Assembly: GCA_900753305.1 (NCBI GenBank) | Contig: CAADYR010000063.1 | Location: 1-64,000 of the forward strand | Direction of reading: 5' to 3' | From: Lachnospiraceae bacterium | GTDB taxonomy: Bacteria; Bacillota; Clostridia; Lachnospirales; Lachnospiraceae | Length of the DNA stretch: 64,000 nt | In this document: positions 44,290 to 53,450 of the stretch, in pieces | Numbering within the stretch: the first letter of the stretch is position 1 | Layout: each line of letters starts with the position of its first letter | Translations under genes and position numbers: made by a program | Notes under the pieces: model-generated | What the model saw: only the letters and a program-made list of their open reading frames with translations | What the model was told of the DNA's origin: nothing | Databases searched by the model: none

Positions 44290-44354
44290 GGGATGTGCTA
44301 TACTTGTGCACAAGGAAAAAGGTAAAAAATATACAGAAAGGCATGGTAATTAGG

Positions 44355-45617
44355 ATGATATTAATTAAGAACGGAACCGTTATAGATCCATCCTGTAAGC
44401 GGGAGGAAAAGGCTGATCTGCTGATCAAGGATGGCAGGATTGCACAGATTGCACCTTGTGGAGAAATTGCAGAGCAGGGGTGTGAAGTTCTGGATGCACA
44501 GGGGATGATCGTAGCACCGGGGCTCGTAGATGTCCATGTACACTTCAGAGATCCGGGATTTACCCATAAGGAAGATATTGATACGGGCGCGCAGGCTGCA
44601 CTTCATGGAGGTTTTACCAGTGTTGTGCTTATGGCTAATACCAAACCTGTTGTAGATAATGAGGAAACACTGAAGTACGTGCTTGAAAAAGGACAGAATA
44701 CACCGATCCACGTATATACCTGTGCCAGTGTGACCAAAAGATTAGGCGGCAGCGAAATGGTTGATATGGATGCGTTGCATAGTCATGGTGCAGCCGGATT
44801 TACAGATGACGGAATTCCTTTATTGGATGCAGCATTATTGGAACAGGCAATGAAGAAAGCAGCACAGTTAAATGTTCCGATCAGCCTTCACGAGGAGAAT
44901 CCTGCATTGATACAAAATAATGGTATCAACAGTGATATTGCGCAAAAACATTTTGGAATTGGTGGGTCACCACGGGAAGCGGAAATTGATTTAATAGGCA
45001 GAGATATTGAAATAGCATTAAAAACAGGTGTTATTTTAGATGTACAGCATATCAGTACCAAAGAAGGAGTAGAACTGGTCAGACAGGCCAGAAAAAAGAG
45101 CAACAGGATTCATGCAGAAGCAACACCACATCATTTCAGCCTGACACAGGAGGCTGTTGTAGAACACGGAACACTTGCCAAAATGAATCCGCCACTGCGT
45201 CTTGAAGAAGACAGACAGGCGATCATTGCGGGTATACAGGATGGAACGATTGATATCATCGCTACAGACCATGCACCTCATAGTGCAGAAGAGAAAGCAA
45301 AGCCCCTGACAGAAGCTCCGAGCGGAATCATTGGTCTTGAGACAGCACTTTCTCTCGGAATTACCAATCTTGTTGAAACTGGGAAAATTACAATGATGCA
45401 ACTTTTGGCTTGCATGACCTGTAATCCAGCACGAATGTATGGAATAAATGCAGGAAATCTTGCAATTGGTAATACAGCAGATATTGTTGTATTTGATTCT
45501 AAGGAACAGTGGACAGTTGGAAAATTTGCTTCCAAATCATCAAATTCTCCATTTACAGGAGATAAACTAACGGGTGTTATTAAGCATACTATCGTTGATG
45601 GTAAAATTCAGCTCTAA
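44355..45617 (+). CDS. pyrC: Dihydroorotase
   Basis: A 420-residue type I amidohydrolase of pyrimidine synthesis, closing carbamoyl-aspartate to dihydroorotate. Zinc ligands are H61 and H63 in DVHVHFRDPG. The catalytic Asp is in IATDHAPHS near residue 304. Two upstream in-frame starts exist (44295 and 44343), but the family begins MxLIKNGxVIDP, which fixes 44355. GAAAGG is 13 bases ahead, rather far. The stop overlaps the convergent AraC regulator gene by 4 bases with no terminator between. pyrK and pyrD lie 7 kb away, beyond the pectin-type module. Confidence 0.95.
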   Translation: MILIKNGTVIDPSCKREEKADLLIKDGRIAQIAPCGEIAEQGCEVLDAQGMIVAPGLVDVHVHFRDPGFTHKEDIDTGAQAALHGGFTSVVLMANTKPVVDNEETLKYVLEKGQNTPIHVYTCASVTKRLGGSEMVDMDALHSHGAAGFTDDGIPLLDAALLEQAMKKAAQLNVPISLHEENPALIQNNGINSDIAQKHFGIGGSPREAEIDLIGRDIEIALKTGVILDVQHISTKEGVELVRQARKKSNRIHAEATPHHFSLTQEAVVEHGTLAKMNPPLRLEEDRQAIIAGIQDGTIDIIATDHAPHSAEEKAKPLTEAPSGIIGLETALSLGITNLVETGKITMMQLLACMTCNPARMYGINAGNLAIGNTADIVVFDSKEQWTVGKFASKSSNSPFTGDKLTGVIKHTIVDGKIQL

Positions 45618-47872
45618 TTTTTGTTCTCACGCATATTACTGGGTGTAACTCCATATATCTTTTTAAATGCACGGCGGAATGTATTGGCATTATTATATCC
45701 AACTGAGATATACAGCTCATTCAGGCTGATATCCGTTTCCTTGATCATTCTGGCAGCTTCGCTCATACGTATATTTTCAAGATATGTGGAGAAGTTTACA
45801 CCTGTCTTTTCCTTGAACATATGGGAGAAATAACTTTCAGATATCTGGAATTCATCAGATATTTTATTTAATCCCATAGAAGGATCCATATAATTCTTTT
45901 CAATATATTTTTCTATTGCAGTTACCAGACTGGTATCATCTGATTCCACAGTAAAGAGTTTACACAGAGTTAATGCAATGTCCTCGCACAATTTAAATGT
46001 TACATGCTGGTTGAACTGTTCATCAAGCTGTGAAGTGACTTCTGCTGAAATACCGCCTGGCAGTGCAAAACGCGCTTTCAACAGAGTATTTCGAATATCG
46101 GAGAGCAGGAATTTTAACAGGTTGATCGGAAGGGAACGTTCTTCGATATTTTCCTGATGAATGAGGTTAAACAGTTCCAGTACCTGTGAAGTATTGCCGG
46201 TTGTAATGAAGTGGATCAGCTTGGTGGACAATTCCGGCGGATAATAGAAGGCATTGGAATCCTTTTTGATAAATTCATACGGGAAGAAGAAATAATTCTT
46301 ACTTGTATAATTTATGGATTCAATTGCCTGCTGGTATGATTCCCATACATTTGTCAGACTGTCCGTATTTTTACCGATTCCTGCAAAAAGCCAGATACCA
46401 TATGTATCCAACAGATAATTGTGAAGTTGTACAATGGTTTCATTGGCTTTAATGATCAGATTGGCTTCATCTTCTTTACTGCATGCCAGTAAAAGGGCAT
46501 AAGTACGGTCACCTGGATTGAAACAGTAAAGAGGCATGCCAAAATAATTCTGCAAGGCTTCCATGATAATCTGGTTAAAGTCTTCCGTGGAACGGATCGG
46601 CTGGGGACTTTCACCAGACTCTCCGGCATTGTTATAGGCAACAATATATAATCCGTTGTAGCATAAGGATTCCCCTACCAGATTCAGATATTTCTTGATA
46701 TAGGAAGCTTCTTCTTCGGAAGCGACCAGACCTGTCAGAAGTTGACGGACATAAGTGTTGCAGATAATAGGACGCTGACTGTCAACGACTTCCTGTAGAT
46801 GATTCTGTGCTTCTACAGCTTCATTCAATTCCTGACCCAATTCAATAATGGGCGCGACATTGCGCCTTGAAAACCGTATAATCAATGCGATTCCCAATAA
46901 GAATGCCATTGCAAAACATGCAATATATAACACCTGTTTTCCAAAGACTCCGGAAAAGGAATTAAAGGTAGGAAAGCTGTAATAATAGGTATATCCAGTC
47001 AGTTCAGAAGTATATCTTCCTATTGTTACAGATGCGCCATCCAGTGTATAACGGGCAAATCCATTCGTATAGGATAATGCACTCACATCTGCAAAAGAGA
47101 TGTCATAATCCCCGCAAAGCTCCAGAAATGCTTCATTCTGTTCATTTGAGGCAATCAGAAAATGATAGAGAGATTCTTTTGATGAGCCGCTGGAAAACAG
47201 AGAGGATAACTCTTCCTTCTCTAATATAAAACATACTACAGCATCTGCCTCCATATAATAAAGATCGTTCATATTGATCATATACATATAGTAGTTTTTA
47301 CTGAAGTTAGGGGCAATGTCATCCATAGGGATGAAATGGTAATAATTGCTGCTGTCTGTAAGAGCTTTCAGCCAGTTATCGTGCTCTGCGTCAGCGTAAC
47401 GTTTCATCCATTTATAGTATCTGTCTTCTGATATAAAATACGTAGGAGACAGGATATATTCTGTATTTGGCAGATAACAGTATACTTCTTCAATAGGTAG
47501 AAGAGCTTCAGGATACACATCTGTAGAGAGTGTTGTGGCAAGAGCATTGCCCATATCAAGAAAATCCGCAGACTGCGGGTCATGATAGGACAGCAGTTTC
47601 CTGAAATTGTTATTTTGTAAAAGTTGTCTGCAGTAGACATTCATGATTTTCAAGTCTTTTTCAAACAATTCCACGTTACTTATAAGGGTAGACTGTTCCT
47701 GAAAGTTATACTGAGTTTCGACATTCTTAAAAGTGGACTGGTACAGATACAGGAATAAAATGAGAATGACCAGCAAAAAGATGCTGTAAGAGGTTACCAT
47801 ACGTAACATAAGTGATTGTTTTTCAGTTGTTGAATCTGCATTATTTTTGGTTGTTTTTGTATTCAAAATCAT
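45614..47872 (-). CDS. Membrane-bound AraC-family regulator with extracellular sensor
   Basis: A regulator of about 752 residues with a membrane helix near residues 27-47, an extracellular domain to about 315, and a second helix (ACFAMAFLLGIALIIRF). A cytoplasmic part follows and ends in two AraC helix-turn-helix units (ISDEFQISESYFSHMFKEKTG and ELYISVGYNNANTFRRAFKK). This YesN/lipoprotein-transporter-associated design senses sugar outside and activates adjacent uptake genes. The ATG at 47872 is preferred because GGAG is 9 bases before it; ATG 47887 has no site. It is divergent from the binding-protein gene at 48145 and overlaps pyrC tail-to-tail. Confidence 0.92.
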   Translation of the reverse strand: MILNTKTTKNNADSTTEKQSLMLRMVTSYSIFLLVILILFLYLYQSTFKNVETQYNFQEQSTLISNVELFEKDLKIMNVYCRQLLQNNNFRKLLSYHDPQSADFLDMGNALATTLSTDVYPEALLPIEEVYCYLPNTEYILSPTYFISEDRYYKWMKRYADAEHDNWLKALTDSSNYYHFIPMDDIAPNFSKNYYMYMINMNDLYYMEADAVVCFILEKEELSSLFSSGSSKESLYHFLIASNEQNEAFLELCGDYDISFADVSALSYTNGFARYTLDGASVTIGRYTSELTGYTYYYSFPTFNSFSGVFGKQVLYIACFAMAFLLGIALIIRFSRRNVAPIIELGQELNEAVEAQNHLQEVVDSQRPIICNTYVRQLLTGLVASEEEASYIKKYLNLVGESLCYNGLYIVAYNNAGESGESPQPIRSTEDFNQIIMEALQNYFGMPLYCFNPGDRTYALLLACSKEDEANLIIKANETIVQLHNYLLDTYGIWLFAGIGKNTDSLTNVWESYQQAIESINYTSKNYFFFPYEFIKKDSNAFYYPPELSTKLIHFITTGNTSQVLELFNLIHQENIEERSLPINLLKFLLSDIRNTLLKARFALPGGISAEVTSQLDEQFNQHVTFKLCEDIALTLCKLFTVESDDTSLVTAIEKYIEKNYMDPSMGLNKISDEFQISESYFSHMFKEKTGVNFSTYLENIRMSEAARMIKETDISLNELYISVGYNNANTFRRAFKKIYGVTPSNMRENKN

Positions 47873-47950
47873 CAAGGTTTTCTCCATGACATTATAAATT
47901 TTCAGTTTGTATAGTCATATTGTAACAGTTTTATATAAAAAATACAACAT

Positions 47951-47962
47951 GTAAGTACTTAC
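47951..47962 (+). promoter_or_regulatory. Palindrome between the divergent regulator and transporter genes
   Basis: GTAAGTACTTAC is a perfect 12-bp palindrome in the 257-bp divergent gap. CCCC-TGAAAAAT-GGGG follows at 47979. A clear sigma-A promoter was not found on either strand. The regulator presumably acts here, but its own sites cannot be picked out. Confidence 0.35.
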
Positions 47963-48144
47963 AGCAAACCCCTGAAAAATGGGGATTTTTCTGGAAACTG
48001 AGTCAAAATATGTACGTGACAGCAAAATTTGTAACTTGTTTTTAAACAACCCAAATGATAGGGTGAATTCAGAGCAAGGGCAAAGCAAGTACGAAGCCCT
48101 AAGGTTCGGAACAGTTAATTTTATATTAGGGAGGAAAGTAAGAA

Positions 48145-49797
48145 ATGAAGAAGAAAGCATTATCTTTACTTTTATCATCAGCTATGGTTGTATCCTTAGC
48201 TGCATGCGGTAGCTCTTCTGATAGCTCAAGCACAGCTACAGATTCCAACGCTACTTCAACAACAGAAGCTGCAAACGGAGAAGCTTCAACAACAGCATCC
48301 GAAGAAAAATCTTCTTATGAGCTGACAGAACTTAACATCGTAGTAAACGGTACATTAACAGCAACAGTTGATAATGGACAGCAGGCATTCGTTGAGCAGT
48401 GGGAAAAGGCTGTAAGCGAAGAACTTGGTCATGATGTTAAGCTTAACATCCAACAGTTAGACCATTCAGGTTATACAGATGCAGTTGGACGTTTATTCGC
48501 AGGTGGCGATTATCCGGATGCAATGATTATGTCAGCAGATATGTTCAAGCAGTATGCACCTACAGGTCTTCTCTGGGATATGGCTGATGCATATAAGAAC
48601 GCTGATTTCCAGTCACGTATGGATTTACCTAAGATTAATGAGAGCCTGATGGACAGTGAAGGTCATTTATACGGCTTTGCTAATGCATATGGTAATGGTT
48701 GTGTTACATATGTTAAGAAAGCTTGGTTAGATGCAGTTGGAATCAACGCAGAAGACGTTAAGACTTATGATGATTACTACAATATGTTACTTGCTTTCCA
48801 CAACGGCGATCCTGATGGAAACGGTGTAGATGGCGATACTTATGGTGTAGTTGCAGCAGGTTTCGTTGGAAACGAAGCTCCTTATATCAACTACTTACCA
48901 GAATTCTGGCAGGATGCATACCCAGCAATCGTTCAGGGCGAAGATGGCACATGGTATGATGGATTCCAGTCAGAAGAGACTAAGGCTGCATTATTAAGAT
49001 TACAGCAGGCATATACTGATGGCGCTATCGATCCTGAAACACTTACAGCATCTACAAAGATTGCCCGTGAAAAGTGGTTCTCCAATGATCAGACAGGTTC
49101 TTCAGGTGTATTCACATACTGGGCAGGTTCCTGGTATCAGACACTTACAGATAACCTTGTAAAGAATGATGTTGATTCTGAATTAGTTCAGTTAGCTCCT
49201 ATCGCTGAGATTAAGGATACTGTTGGTGGTTACCTCAACAGAGAAGCTCCTGTATGGGTTATCATTGATGACGGTGACGGAGATAATTCCCGTGAGCAGG
49301 CTATCTTCGATACATTAATCGAGACAATGATGGATGGTGACAAGGTTCAGACACTTTGGACATATGGTGCTGAAGGCGTTCACTGGTCTACAGAGGCTGA
49401 AACATTCACAATTAACGCTGGTACAGATAAGGAAAAGACATATGAGTACGCTGATGGTGAGTTCCACTTAAAGCAGTCTCCTAACGATCCTAACTCTGTA
49501 TGGAAGAAGAACGCAATTGACCCTGCATTGGTTGTATGCCATTTAACAAACGGTTATGCTGACCAGTCCGAGCTTGCAGCAGCAGGTAATGAATTCTTCA
49601 CAAACAACTGTGTAGATGCTCCTGCTTCACCTGTATCTGAGACATTTACAAATGAGTCCGGTACAATCTATGACGCTAAGCTTGCCTGCATTACAACAGT
49701 TGTAGTTGACGGCGGCGATGTTGAAGCAGCTATGCAGACATACGTTGATACAGTTGGTTCTATCGTTGATCAGTGCTTAACTGAGTTAAATCAGTAA
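48145..49797 (+). CDS. LplA/YtcQ-type extracellular solute-binding lipoprotein
   Basis: A 550-residue sugar-binding lipoprotein with lipobox SLAAC (C21), a Ser/Thr/Ala-rich spacer to about residue 50 and a binding domain of the LplA/YtcQ branch (NIVVNGTLTATVDNGQQAFVEQWEKAVSEEL). Its codons are strongly U-ended (GTT, GCT, ACA), suggesting high expression. The start follows AGGGAGGAAAG. It is divergent from the AraC regulator and followed by hairpins and LplB/LplC-type permeases. A CE12-type esterase downstream suggests rhamnogalacturonan-derived ligands. Confidence 0.93.
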   Translation: MKKKALSLLLSSAMVVSLAACGSSSDSSSTATDSNATSTTEAANGEASTTASEEKSSYELTELNIVVNGTLTATVDNGQQAFVEQWEKAVSEELGHDVKLNIQQLDHSGYTDAVGRLFAGGDYPDAMIMSADMFKQYAPTGLLWDMADAYKNADFQSRMDLPKINESLMDSEGHLYGFANAYGNGCVTYVKKAWLDAVGINAEDVKTYDDYYNMLLAFHNGDPDGNGVDGDTYGVVAAGFVGNEAPYINYLPEFWQDAYPAIVQGEDGTWYDGFQSEETKAALLRLQQAYTDGAIDPETLTASTKIAREKWFSNDQTGSSGVFTYWAGSWYQTLTDNLVKNDVDSELVQLAPIAEIKDTVGGYLNREAPVWVIIDDGDGDNSREQAIFDTLIETMMDGDKVQTLWTYGAEGVHWSTEAETFTINAGTDKEKTYEYADGEFHLKQSPNDPNSVWKKNAIDPALVVCHLTNGYADQSELAAAGNEFFTNNCVDAPASPVSETFTNESGTIYDAKLACITTVVVDGGDVEAAMQTYVDTVGSIVDQCLTELNQ

Positions 49798-49847
49798 GAT
49801 ATAATTAAGTAAGATAAAGCCGAGTAATCGGAAAAGTTACATATGAG

Positions 49848-49913
49848 ACTGTCCTGTTCCTGTCCGGAGCAGGACAGTTATTCATGAGAGAGTAAAGGCC
49901 GTTCTATCCGGCC
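49848..49913 (+). promoter_or_regulatory. Hairpins between binding-protein and permease genes
   Basis: ACTGTCCTG (49848) pairs with CAGGACAGT (49870). A second small stem GGCC/GGCC lies at 49897-49913. No T tract follows, so the role is probably mRNA protection of the binding-protein message rather than full termination. Confidence 0.65.
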
Positions 49914-49959
49914 AAGTAGGAAAAGTGGTATGAGGAAGTAGGAAAGGAAGAAGAACGGT

Positions 49960-50922
49960 ATGAGTAAGAAAACAGTTATGACTTCTACAGGTGTCGAAGT
50001 TCGAGAGAAACCGCTGAAGCTTCGTATCTGGAATAACAGGGGCTATTATGTAATGTTCCTGCCGGTTTTGATATTTCTGTTTATTTTTAATTATTGGCCA
50101 ATGATTGGTATCAAATGGTCTTTCTATGATTATAAGCCCGTAGGATCACCAAGTTTTGTAGGCTTTGCACATTTCCAGAAGATGTTTGCTACAGCAGCAT
50201 TCTGGACGGCATTCAAGAACACACTTTGGTTGAGTATTATTAAGTTGATCATTACAAACGTATCTGCGGTTGTAGTGTCTATCTTCTTAAATGAAATGGG
50301 AAATCTCTTTGCAAAGAAAACTTTGCAGACTATTATATATCTGCCACACTTTATGTCATGGGCAGTAGTTGCATCTATCTTCAGTTTGTTGTTATCTCCA
50401 TCCAGTACAGGTCTTGTAAATGGTTGGTTGAGAGATTTGGGAGTCCTGACAGACGCTGATAAGAACATCTACTTCCTTGCAAGTACAACATGGTGGCGTC
50501 CAATCTTCTACATTATTAATATCTGGAAGGAAACAGGTTGGGGAACAATCATCTTCCTGGCTACTTTGTCAGGTATTAATCCTGAATTATACGAAGCAGC
50601 AGATATTGATGGTGCTACCCGTATGCAGAAGATCCGTTTTGTAACAGTACCGGCTCTTGGCAATACAATTATCACTGTATTGATCCTGAACCTGGCTAAG
50701 GTTATGAACATGTTCGAATCTGTATTCGTATTATATAACAATGCAGTATATGATGTATCTGATGTTATTTCTACATATATTTATCGTCAGACATTCGCAA
50801 TTGCACTGCCTAACTATGGTTATTCCACAGCGGTTGGTCTCTTCAAGGGCTTAGTAGGATGCTTCCTCGTTCTTGTATGTAACTGGGCAAGTAAGAAGAC
50901 ACGTGGCCGCGGTATTGTATAG
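49960..50922 (+). CDS. LplB-type sugar ABC transporter permease
   Basis: A 320-residue permease with six predicted helices, beginning with YYVMFLPVLIFLFIFNYWPMIGIKWSFYDYKP, typical of the LplB/YteP branch. The EAA loop is LYEAADIDGATRMQKIRFVTVP. The ribosome-binding site is AGGAAGGAAG. It pairs with the gene 11 bp downstream. No ATPase lies nearby, as usual for this branch, which relies on a shared MsmX. Confidence 0.94.
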   Translation: MSKKTVMTSTGVEVREKPLKLRIWNNRGYYVMFLPVLIFLFIFNYWPMIGIKWSFYDYKPVGSPSFVGFAHFQKMFATAAFWTAFKNTLWLSIIKLIITNVSAVVVSIFLNEMGNLFAKKTLQTIIYLPHFMSWAVVASIFSLLLSPSSTGLVNGWLRDLGVLTDADKNIYFLASTTWWRPIFYIINIWKETGWGTIIFLATLSGINPELYEAADIDGATRMQKIRFVTVPALGNTIITVLILNLAKVMNMFESVFVLYNNAVYDVSDVISTYIYRQTFAIALPNYGYSTAVGLFKGLVGCFLVLVCNWASKKTRGRGIV

Positions 50923-50933
50923 GAGGTACGAAA

Positions 50934-51791
50934 ATGGCAAAAGAACAACCTAGTCGTAAACAAAGGTTACACGTTTTTGACGTTGTAAACTATATCGTAT
51001 TTATTTTAATCGGGTTACTGGTTCTGGTTCCTATCTGGAAAGTTTTGGTAGACTCCTTCAATGCAGTTGGTGTATATCAGTTCCAGTTATGGCCAAGCCA
51101 TCCTACTGTAGATGGTTACAAGACCATTATTCAGACATCTGCACTTTACAGACCATTTATCAATTCCGTAATAACAACTATTCTCGGAACTTTACTTGGT
51201 CTGGTGTTATCAACACTTGGTGGTTATGTACTTGTACAGTTCAACATGCCTGGACGTAACTTCCTTGCATACATGCTTCTGTTTACAATGATCTTTTCCG
51301 GTGGTATGATTCCTGAATACCTCGTTATGAAGAAGATCGGTCTGGTAAACAATATGTGGATCCTTGTATTCAAGCATGGTATGAACGTTTACAACCTTGT
51401 ACTTATGAGAAACTTCTTTGAAGGTATTCCTGATTCCTTATACGAGGCAGCAGAACTTGATGGATGTTCTCCTATGGGAATCTTCTTCAGAATCGTTCTT
51501 CCTCTGTCTAAGGCAGCACTTGCTTCCATCGGTCTGATGTTTGCCGTTACAGTATGGAACGACTACACCACAGTTAAGATTTACATTACAGACCCTGATC
51601 AGGTTAACTTCCAGTATAAGTTAAGAAACATGATCATGGATGGTGATACTCCTACAACATCTTATAATGTATCTCAGAATACGTTATTCAATGCAGGTAT
51701 CATTGCAGCTATCCTGCCATTCATGATACTGTATCCTTTCTTACAGAAATACTTTGTAACCGGTGTTAATATCGGAGCTGTAAAAGAGTAA
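50934..51791 (+). CDS. LplC/YtcP-type carbohydrate ABC transporter permease
   Basis: A 285-residue permease with six predicted helices. The N-terminus reads RLHVFDVVNYIVFILIGLLVLVPIWKVLVDSF, and the EAA loop is LYEAAELDGCSPMGIFFRIVLP. It ends in YPFLQKYFVTGVNIGAVKE, the standard LplC/YtcP tail. The ribosome-binding site AGGAGG lies in the 11-bp gap. It closes the transporter part of the pectin-type module; a GC-rich hairpin follows. Confidence 0.94.
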   Translation: MAKEQPSRKQRLHVFDVVNYIVFILIGLLVLVPIWKVLVDSFNAVGVYQFQLWPSHPTVDGYKTIIQTSALYRPFINSVITTILGTLLGLVLSTLGGYVLVQFNMPGRNFLAYMLLFTMIFSGGMIPEYLVMKKIGLVNNMWILVFKHGMNVYNLVLMRNFFEGIPDSLYEAAELDGCSPMGIFFRIVLPLSKAALASIGLMFAVTVWNDYTTVKIYITDPDQVNFQYKLRNMIMDGDTPTTSYNVSQNTLFNAGIIAAILPFMILYPFLQKYFVTGVNIGAVKE

Positions 51792-51797
51792 TATTTT

Positions 51798-51822
51798 GGG
51801 GGACGTTAAGTCCCCCTTTCTT
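51798..51822 (+). terminator. Terminator/attenuator between permease and esterase genes
   Basis: GGGGGAC-GTTAA-GTCCCCC followed by TTTCTT. The weak T tract allows some read-through into the esterase gene 30 bp later. Confidence 0.72.
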
Positions 51823-51851
51823 AATATAACGTAAAAGGAGAGGGAGAATAA

Positions 51852-52580
51852 ATGAGGAAAATTTATTGGGCAGCCGATTCCACTGTACAGACTAATAAGA
51901 TTATGACTTATCCACAGACTGGAATAGGGCAGGTATTTTCCCTGTATACTAAAGATGATGTGGCTGTTATAAATTATGCTAAAAATGGAAGAAGTACAAA
52001 AAGCTTTATGGATGAGGGCAGATTGCAGCAGATTGATGAGGAAATCGGAACGGGAGATTTTCTTTTCATTCAGTTTGGGCATAATGATGAGAAAAATCAG
52101 GACCCGGCAAGATATACAGAGCCTTTTTCCACATTTATGGAGAATCTGGAGACTTATATAGCAGTTGCCAGAAAGCATGGAGCATATCCTGTACTGATCT
52201 CACCATTGGAACGCAGATGTTTTGTAGATGATAAGCATCTGGGCATGGGAGCCCATTCTGATTATGTGGCTGCTATGAAGCAGACTGCAGAGAAGTGCAA
52301 TGTTGTTCTTGTAGATCTGTATAGTATGAGCCGTACAGAATTAAAGAAGGCAGGAGAAATTGCAAGCCGTAAGTGGTATATGTATTTTTCCAAGGGAAAA
52401 TATAAAAATTATCCGGATGGAAAAACAGATAATACACATCTTCGCTATGATGGAGCGGTTCTGTTTGCAGGATTGATCGCGAGGGGCTTACAAGAAGCTG
52501 GTGGTGTCTATGCGGACCTTCTTGTTGAAGAAGAAACACTCAATGAAAAAGAATTGGGTTATCGTACAGAGAAAGGATGA
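51852..52580 (+). CDS. SGNH rhamnogalacturonan acetylesterase-like protein (CE12)
   Basis: A 242-residue intracellular SGNH hydrolase. The nucleophile is S10 in WAADSTVQ, the oxyanion Gly block is NYAKNGRSTKSF, and the Asn block is FIQFGHNDEK. The catalytic pair is D193/H196 in TDNTHLRYDGA. This set matches the RGAE/YesT family, which removes acetyl groups from rhamnogalacturonan. Placed after an LplABC-type importer, it would de-acetylate imported pectin fragments. The start follows AAAGGAGAGGGAG. Its stop codon lies inside the stem of its own terminator. Confidence 0.87.
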   Translation: MRKIYWAADSTVQTNKIMTYPQTGIGQVFSLYTKDDVAVINYAKNGRSTKSFMDEGRLQQIDEEIGTGDFLFIQFGHNDEKNQDPARYTEPFSTFMENLETYIAVARKHGAYPVLISPLERRCFVDDKHLGMGAHSDYVAAMKQTAEKCNVVLVDLYSMSRTELKKAGEIASRKWYMYFSKGKYKNYPDGKTDNTHLRYDGAVLFAGLIARGLQEAGGVYADLLVEEETLNEKELGYRTEKG

Positions 52581-52606
52581 TGTGCTTGCACATCATCCTT
52601 TCTTAT
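52572..52606 (+). terminator. Rho-independent terminator of the pectin-type module
   Basis: AAAGGATGATGTGC pairs with GCACATCATCCTTT around TT, followed by a T-rich stretch. It overlaps the esterase stop codon and separates the module from pyrK. Confidence 0.88.
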
Positions 52607-52673
52607 TCTATACTGATATTAGAGCACCTTAAGTTTGGTGTCAGATTAGGAATAGAAAGATCGGAGGAAGAGC

Positions 52674-53450
52674 ATGTCAGGGAAAAAGAAGGAAACTACA
52701 GTAGTAGTAAGCCAAACAGAAATTGCAACGGACATTTATGATATGTGGATCGAGACAGATTTAAGTCTTCAGGCAACCCCGGGTCAGTTTATCAGTGTAT
52801 ATACACAGGATAAATCGACACTGTTGCCCCGTCCCATCAGTATATGTGAAGTAGATAGAGAGAATCATAGACTTCGTATTGTATACAGAGTTGCAGGAAA
52901 AGGAACCAGAGAATTTTCAGGGTATCACGCAGGTGCATCCATCGATATTCTGGGAACGCTGGGCAATGGATTCCCATTGGAGGCAGCTAAGGGTAAGAAA
53001 GCCTTTTTGATGGGTGGCGGTATTGGGATTCCTCCGATGCTTGAATTGGCAAAAGAGTTGGATTGTGATAAGGATATCATTGTCGGTTATCGCAATTCTG
53101 AACTGTTTCTGGCAGATGAACTGACCAGATACGGTAATCTGTACATTGCTACAGAAGATGGCAGTAAGGGAACCAGAGGAAATGTAATGAATGCCATTGC
53201 TGAACAGAATTTAAAAGCAGATGTTATTTATGCCTGTGGACCAATGCCAATGCTTCGTGCAATCAAAAAGTATGCAGAAGAACAGAATATTCCTGCATAT
53301 ATTTCTCTGGAAGAGAGAATGGCATGTGGTGTAGGAGCCTGTCTGGGTTGTGTAGTAAAGACTAAGAATGTGGATGCACATTCTCATGTAAAAAATGCAA
53401 GAGTCTGTACAGACGGACCTGTATATCTGGCAAGTGAGGTGGATATCTGA
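52674..53450 (+). CDS. pyrK: Dihydroorotate dehydrogenase B, electron transfer subunit
   Basis: A 258-residue ferredoxin-reductase-type subunit that passes electrons from dihydroorotate oxidation to NAD+. The FAD-binding RPISI block is at 53-57. The NAD-binding GGGIGIPPM block is at 114-122. The [2Fe-2S] cluster cysteines are C218, C223, C226 and C245. It overlaps pyrD by one base (TGATG). The ribosome-binding site is GGAGGAAG. pyrC is 7 kb upstream, so the pathway genes are not contiguous. Confidence 0.96.
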   Translation: MSGKKKETTVVVSQTEIATDIYDMWIETDLSLQATPGQFISVYTQDKSTLLPRPISICEVDRENHRLRIVYRVAGKGTREFSGYHAGASIDILGTLGNGFPLEAAKGKKAFLMGGGIGIPPMLELAKELDCDKDIIVGYRNSELFLADELTRYGNLYIATEDGSKGTRGNVMNAIAEQNLKADVIYACGPMPMLRAIKKYAEEQNIPAYISLEERMACGVGACLGCVVKTKNVDAHSHVKNARVCTDGPVYLASEVDI

